This document shows, piece by piece, positions 6,515 through 8,096 of a stretch of DNA of 8,096 nucleotides. Below the pieces are notes generated by a model. It saw nothing but the letters and a program-made list of their open reading frames with translations. It searched no databases and was not told where the DNA came from. The stretch is from an uncultured Panacagrimonas sp. (GTDB taxonomy: Bacteria > Pseudomonadota > Gammaproteobacteria > Nevskiales > Nevskiaceae). The translations under genes were made by a program, and so were the position numbers. The DNA is taken from NCBI GenBank assembly GCA_946481265.1, contig CAMLNE010000198.1, positions 1-8,096 of the forward strand, in the 5' to 3' direction. Every line of letters begins with the position of its first letter. Position 1 is the first letter of the stretch.

Positions 6515-7740
6515 CAGCCGAACACCGGGATCATCGGCCCGCCGATCTCGACCAGGTGACGCGCGCCGCCGGCATCGAAGAAGAAGAGCAGAGCGGCGAC
6601 ATTCGCGTCCGGCGACTTGATCATGGTCGTCATGCGCTGTGTCTCCCACAGGGCGTCATCGGCGTAGAGCACCAGGGTCCTGGTTTCGCCCGGCGGCACC
6701 GGGCCGTTTTCCACGCTCAGCGAATCGATCGCGACCAGGTCGTCCTCGTCCGCAGGCTTGACCTGCAGCACCGAGGCGTTGATGAAGCGAAGGTTGCCGG
6801 CGGCCAGTTCGCCCACCGTGGCGGGACTGGTGCCGCTGTTGGTCACGCTGATCTCGATGCGGAAACTGCGACCCGGAATGCGGTAGCGCGCCTCGATGAG
6901 GTTCACCGAGATCGTCGGCGGTTCGCGCTGTACCGGCGGAACCTCGACGCGGCCGGTCTGCAGCGGCGTCGTGATCGGCCAGCTCGCCTGGGCGTACTGG
7001 TAGCCGCCGACGATGAAGGCCAGCGTCAGGGTCAGGTAGATCAGGCCGACGCGACGGTCGGTGCGCGTGATCATCCGGTCGGCGTCGACGCCCAGCTCGT
7101 CGCGGCGCTTGAAGCGCGGGATCACGATGGGACACTTGAGCAGCCAGTAGGCGAACCAGGACAGGCCGAACACGAACCAGAACGCGGACCATCCCAGCAC
7201 ATTTGCGAAGCCGTAGCGCTCGAGGTCGATCTGCTCGCCGAGCAGGGTCGTGGCCTGCAGCTGGAAATCCGCCGCATTGCCGCCGACCTCGACCCAGCGG
7301 CCGGGACCGATGATCGGTCCGGTCCCCTCGACATTGATCAGTGGATGCACGTGGTAGCGGCCGGGCTTGCGCGCCTTCAGGCGCATCTCGAAGTGATAGA
7401 GCTCGCCGCGCATGAAGCGCGTCGATCGGATCATCGGGACGCCGTTGACCCGCGAATCGAGGCGCACGAAGGCCGGCCCCGGCACGCCGATGTTGAGGAA
7501 CGCGGTGCCCTCGATCGATTCGACGTGCTCGGGCCAGTGGCGCGAGGGCATGAAGCTGCCCTTGATCGTGATCTCGTCGTTGACGTCGAGCCGGGTGGTC
7601 GACAGCGCGATGTCGAACCAGTGCACCGTGCTCATGCGCAGCTGCGGCATCTGTGCGCGTTCGCCGTGGGCGGCAGCAGCGCACGACAGCAGCGCCAGGG
7701 CCGTGGCCAGGAGCAGGCGGAATCCGCGATGCGGCTTCAC
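6514..7740 (-). CDS. pmoB: Copper membrane monooxygenase subunit B (PmoB/AmoB-like)
   Basis: Subunit B of a particulate methane/ammonia/hydrocarbon monooxygenase: two periplasmic cupredoxin domains joined by two membrane helices. With the GTG start at 7740 it is 408 residues: signal peptide 1-24, first cupredoxin domain to about 165, helices about 180-201 and 231-251, second cupredoxin domain to the end. The CuB ligands are all present: His25 as predicted mature N-terminus (HGERAQ), and His130 and His132 in GRYHVHPLINVEG. His40 (VHWFD) matches one ligand of the bis-His site of Methylococcus; the partner histidine is replaced by Met64. Closing motifs PGETRTL and ALLFFFDA are typical. GTG 7740 overlaps the pmoA stop as GTGA; ATG 7770, with AAGG upstream and a 34-residue signal peptide, is a credible alternative. 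Length fits the family (about 410-420). Methane, ammonia or a short alkane could be the substrate. Confidence 0.95.
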   Translation of the reverse strand: MKPHRGFRLLLATALALLSCAAAAHGERAQMPQLRMSTVHWFDIALSTTRLDVNDEITIKGSFMPSRHWPEHVESIEGTAFLNIGVPGPAFVRLDSRVNGVPMIRSTRFMRGELYHFEMRLKARKPGRYHVHPLINVEGTGPIIGPGRWVEVGGNAADFQLQATTLLGEQIDLERYGFANVLGWSAFWFVFGLSWFAYWLLKCPIVIPRFKRRDELGVDADRMITRTDRRVGLIYLTLTLAFIVGGYQYAQASWPITTPLQTGRVEVPPVQREPPTISVNLIEARYRIPGRSFRIEISVTNSGTSPATVGELAAGNLRFINASVLQVKPADEDDLVAIDSLSVENGPVPPGETRTLVLYADDALWETQRMTTMIKSPDANVAALLFFFDAGGARHLVEIGGPMIPVFG

Positions 7741-8096
7741 GCCTGCACTCGCGTGCGCGACCGCAGCCATACCGCCTTGGCGCCGAGGTAGCCGATCCAC
7801 AGCCAGAACCAGGTGTTGAGGATGTTGAGGAAGCCGGCGAACACGGCGGTCAGCGGTGTCACCGCCTCGCCGAAGGTGCGCAGGGTGGACTGCTCGATGA
7901 TGCGCACGTATTCCGGGATCGCCGTGCGCACGTACTCGTAGCCGAGCAGGTCGGCCACCGTGAGCATGGTGCCGTGCAGTTCCACCGGCACCTGGAACGG
8001 CGCCAGCAGCGGCCAGTTCAGCGGGTACACCAGCAGGCCGAACAGGAAGCCCCCGATCATGCCGGTCCAGAAGAAGCTGCGCGAGAGCAGCAGGAT
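7737..8096 (-). CDS. pmoA: Copper membrane monooxygenase subunit A, C-terminal part (PmoA/AmoA-like)
   Basis: The last 119 codons of the integral membrane subunit A; the 5' half lies beyond the right edge. Family signatures are the segments YPLNWPLLAPFQVPVE, TVADLLGYEYVRTAIPEYVR and IIEQSTLRTFG, which align directly with the region of PmoA/AmoA that ends in VRTGTPEYVR and LRTFGG in Methylococcus and Nitrosomonas. At least three hydrophobic helices are present (around the NWP segment, TPLTAVFAGFLNIL, and the final WFWLWIGYLGAKAVW). Downstream of LRTFG the sequence is quite divergent: the usual AFFSAF stretch reads VFAGFLN. It stops at RSRTRVQA, about 20 residues sooner than the well-known homologues. 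The order A then B, with a 4-base overlap, is the standard CAB arrangement; subunit C would be expected upstream. The short coverage does not allow a substrate or lineage to be assigned. Confidence 0.93.
   Translation of the reverse strand: MLLLSRSFFWTGMIGGFLFGLLVYPLNWPLLAPFQVPVELHGTMLTVADLLGYEYVRTAIPEYVRIIEQSTLRTFGEAVTPLTAVFAGFLNILNTWFWLWIGYLGAKAVWLRSRTRVQA

Noticed and set aside
6469..7791. 440-codon plus-strand open frame
   Set aside because: It is antisense to pmoB, with low-complexity Arg/Asp/His/Gly composition typical of a shadow frame.
7741..7800. pmoB starting at ATG 7800 (428 residues)
   Set aside because: It would overlap pmoA by 64 bases and add a hydrophilic stretch before the signal peptide. 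GTG 7740 or ATG 7770 fit better.

Overview
This GC-rich window (about two thirds G+C by eye) looks chromosomal and proteobacterial, probably gammaproteobacterial. The main evidence is the left-hand housekeeping gene metG, the DUF4197 and DUF6122 genes, and a bacterial-type copper membrane monooxygenase (CuMMO) operon. The CuMMO family includes particulate methane monooxygenase (Pmo), ammonia monooxygenase (Amo) and short-chain hydrocarbon monooxygenases. The genus and the enzyme's substrate cannot be fixed from this window.

Layout. Positions 1928 to 1 (minus strand) carry most of metG, methionyl-tRNA synthetase, whose 3' end lies off the left edge. A 120-base divergent intergenic region follows. 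On the plus strand come a small exported Tyr/His/Arg-rich protein of unknown function (2049-2402), a DUF4197 exported protein (2409-3164) and a DUF6122-type small membrane protein (3224-3541). A 74-base convergent gap separates these from a long minus-strand operon that runs in from the right edge: pmoA-like 3' part (7737-8096), pmoB-like (6514-7740), a small periplasmic membrane-anchored protein in the PmoD/AmoD position (5921-6514), copC (5517-5924), and a large copD fusion (3616-5520). A pmoC-like gene, usual in the order CAB, would be expected upstream, off the window.

How the genes fit together. PmoA and PmoB are two of the three subunits of the membrane monooxygenase. PmoB keeps the three histidines of its conserved CuB site. 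The three downstream genes are copper-handling or copper-associated: CopC is a periplasmic Cu(II)-binding protein, CopD is a membrane protein classically paired with it, and the PmoD-position protein has Cys, Met and His residues and the topology expected of an accessory copper protein. The operon is very compact: all four gene junctions overlap by 1 or 4 bases, which suggests translational coupling and matched production of enzyme and copper-supply proteins.

Most notable are the CopD protein, which is extended by a c-type cytochrome domain and a redoxin-like domain without active-site cysteines; the probable CTG start of copC; the predicted mature N-terminal histidine on three consecutive exported proteins; and the divergent, short-tailed PmoA. 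The CuMMO itself is a known family, so the novelty lies in its accessory module and lineage.
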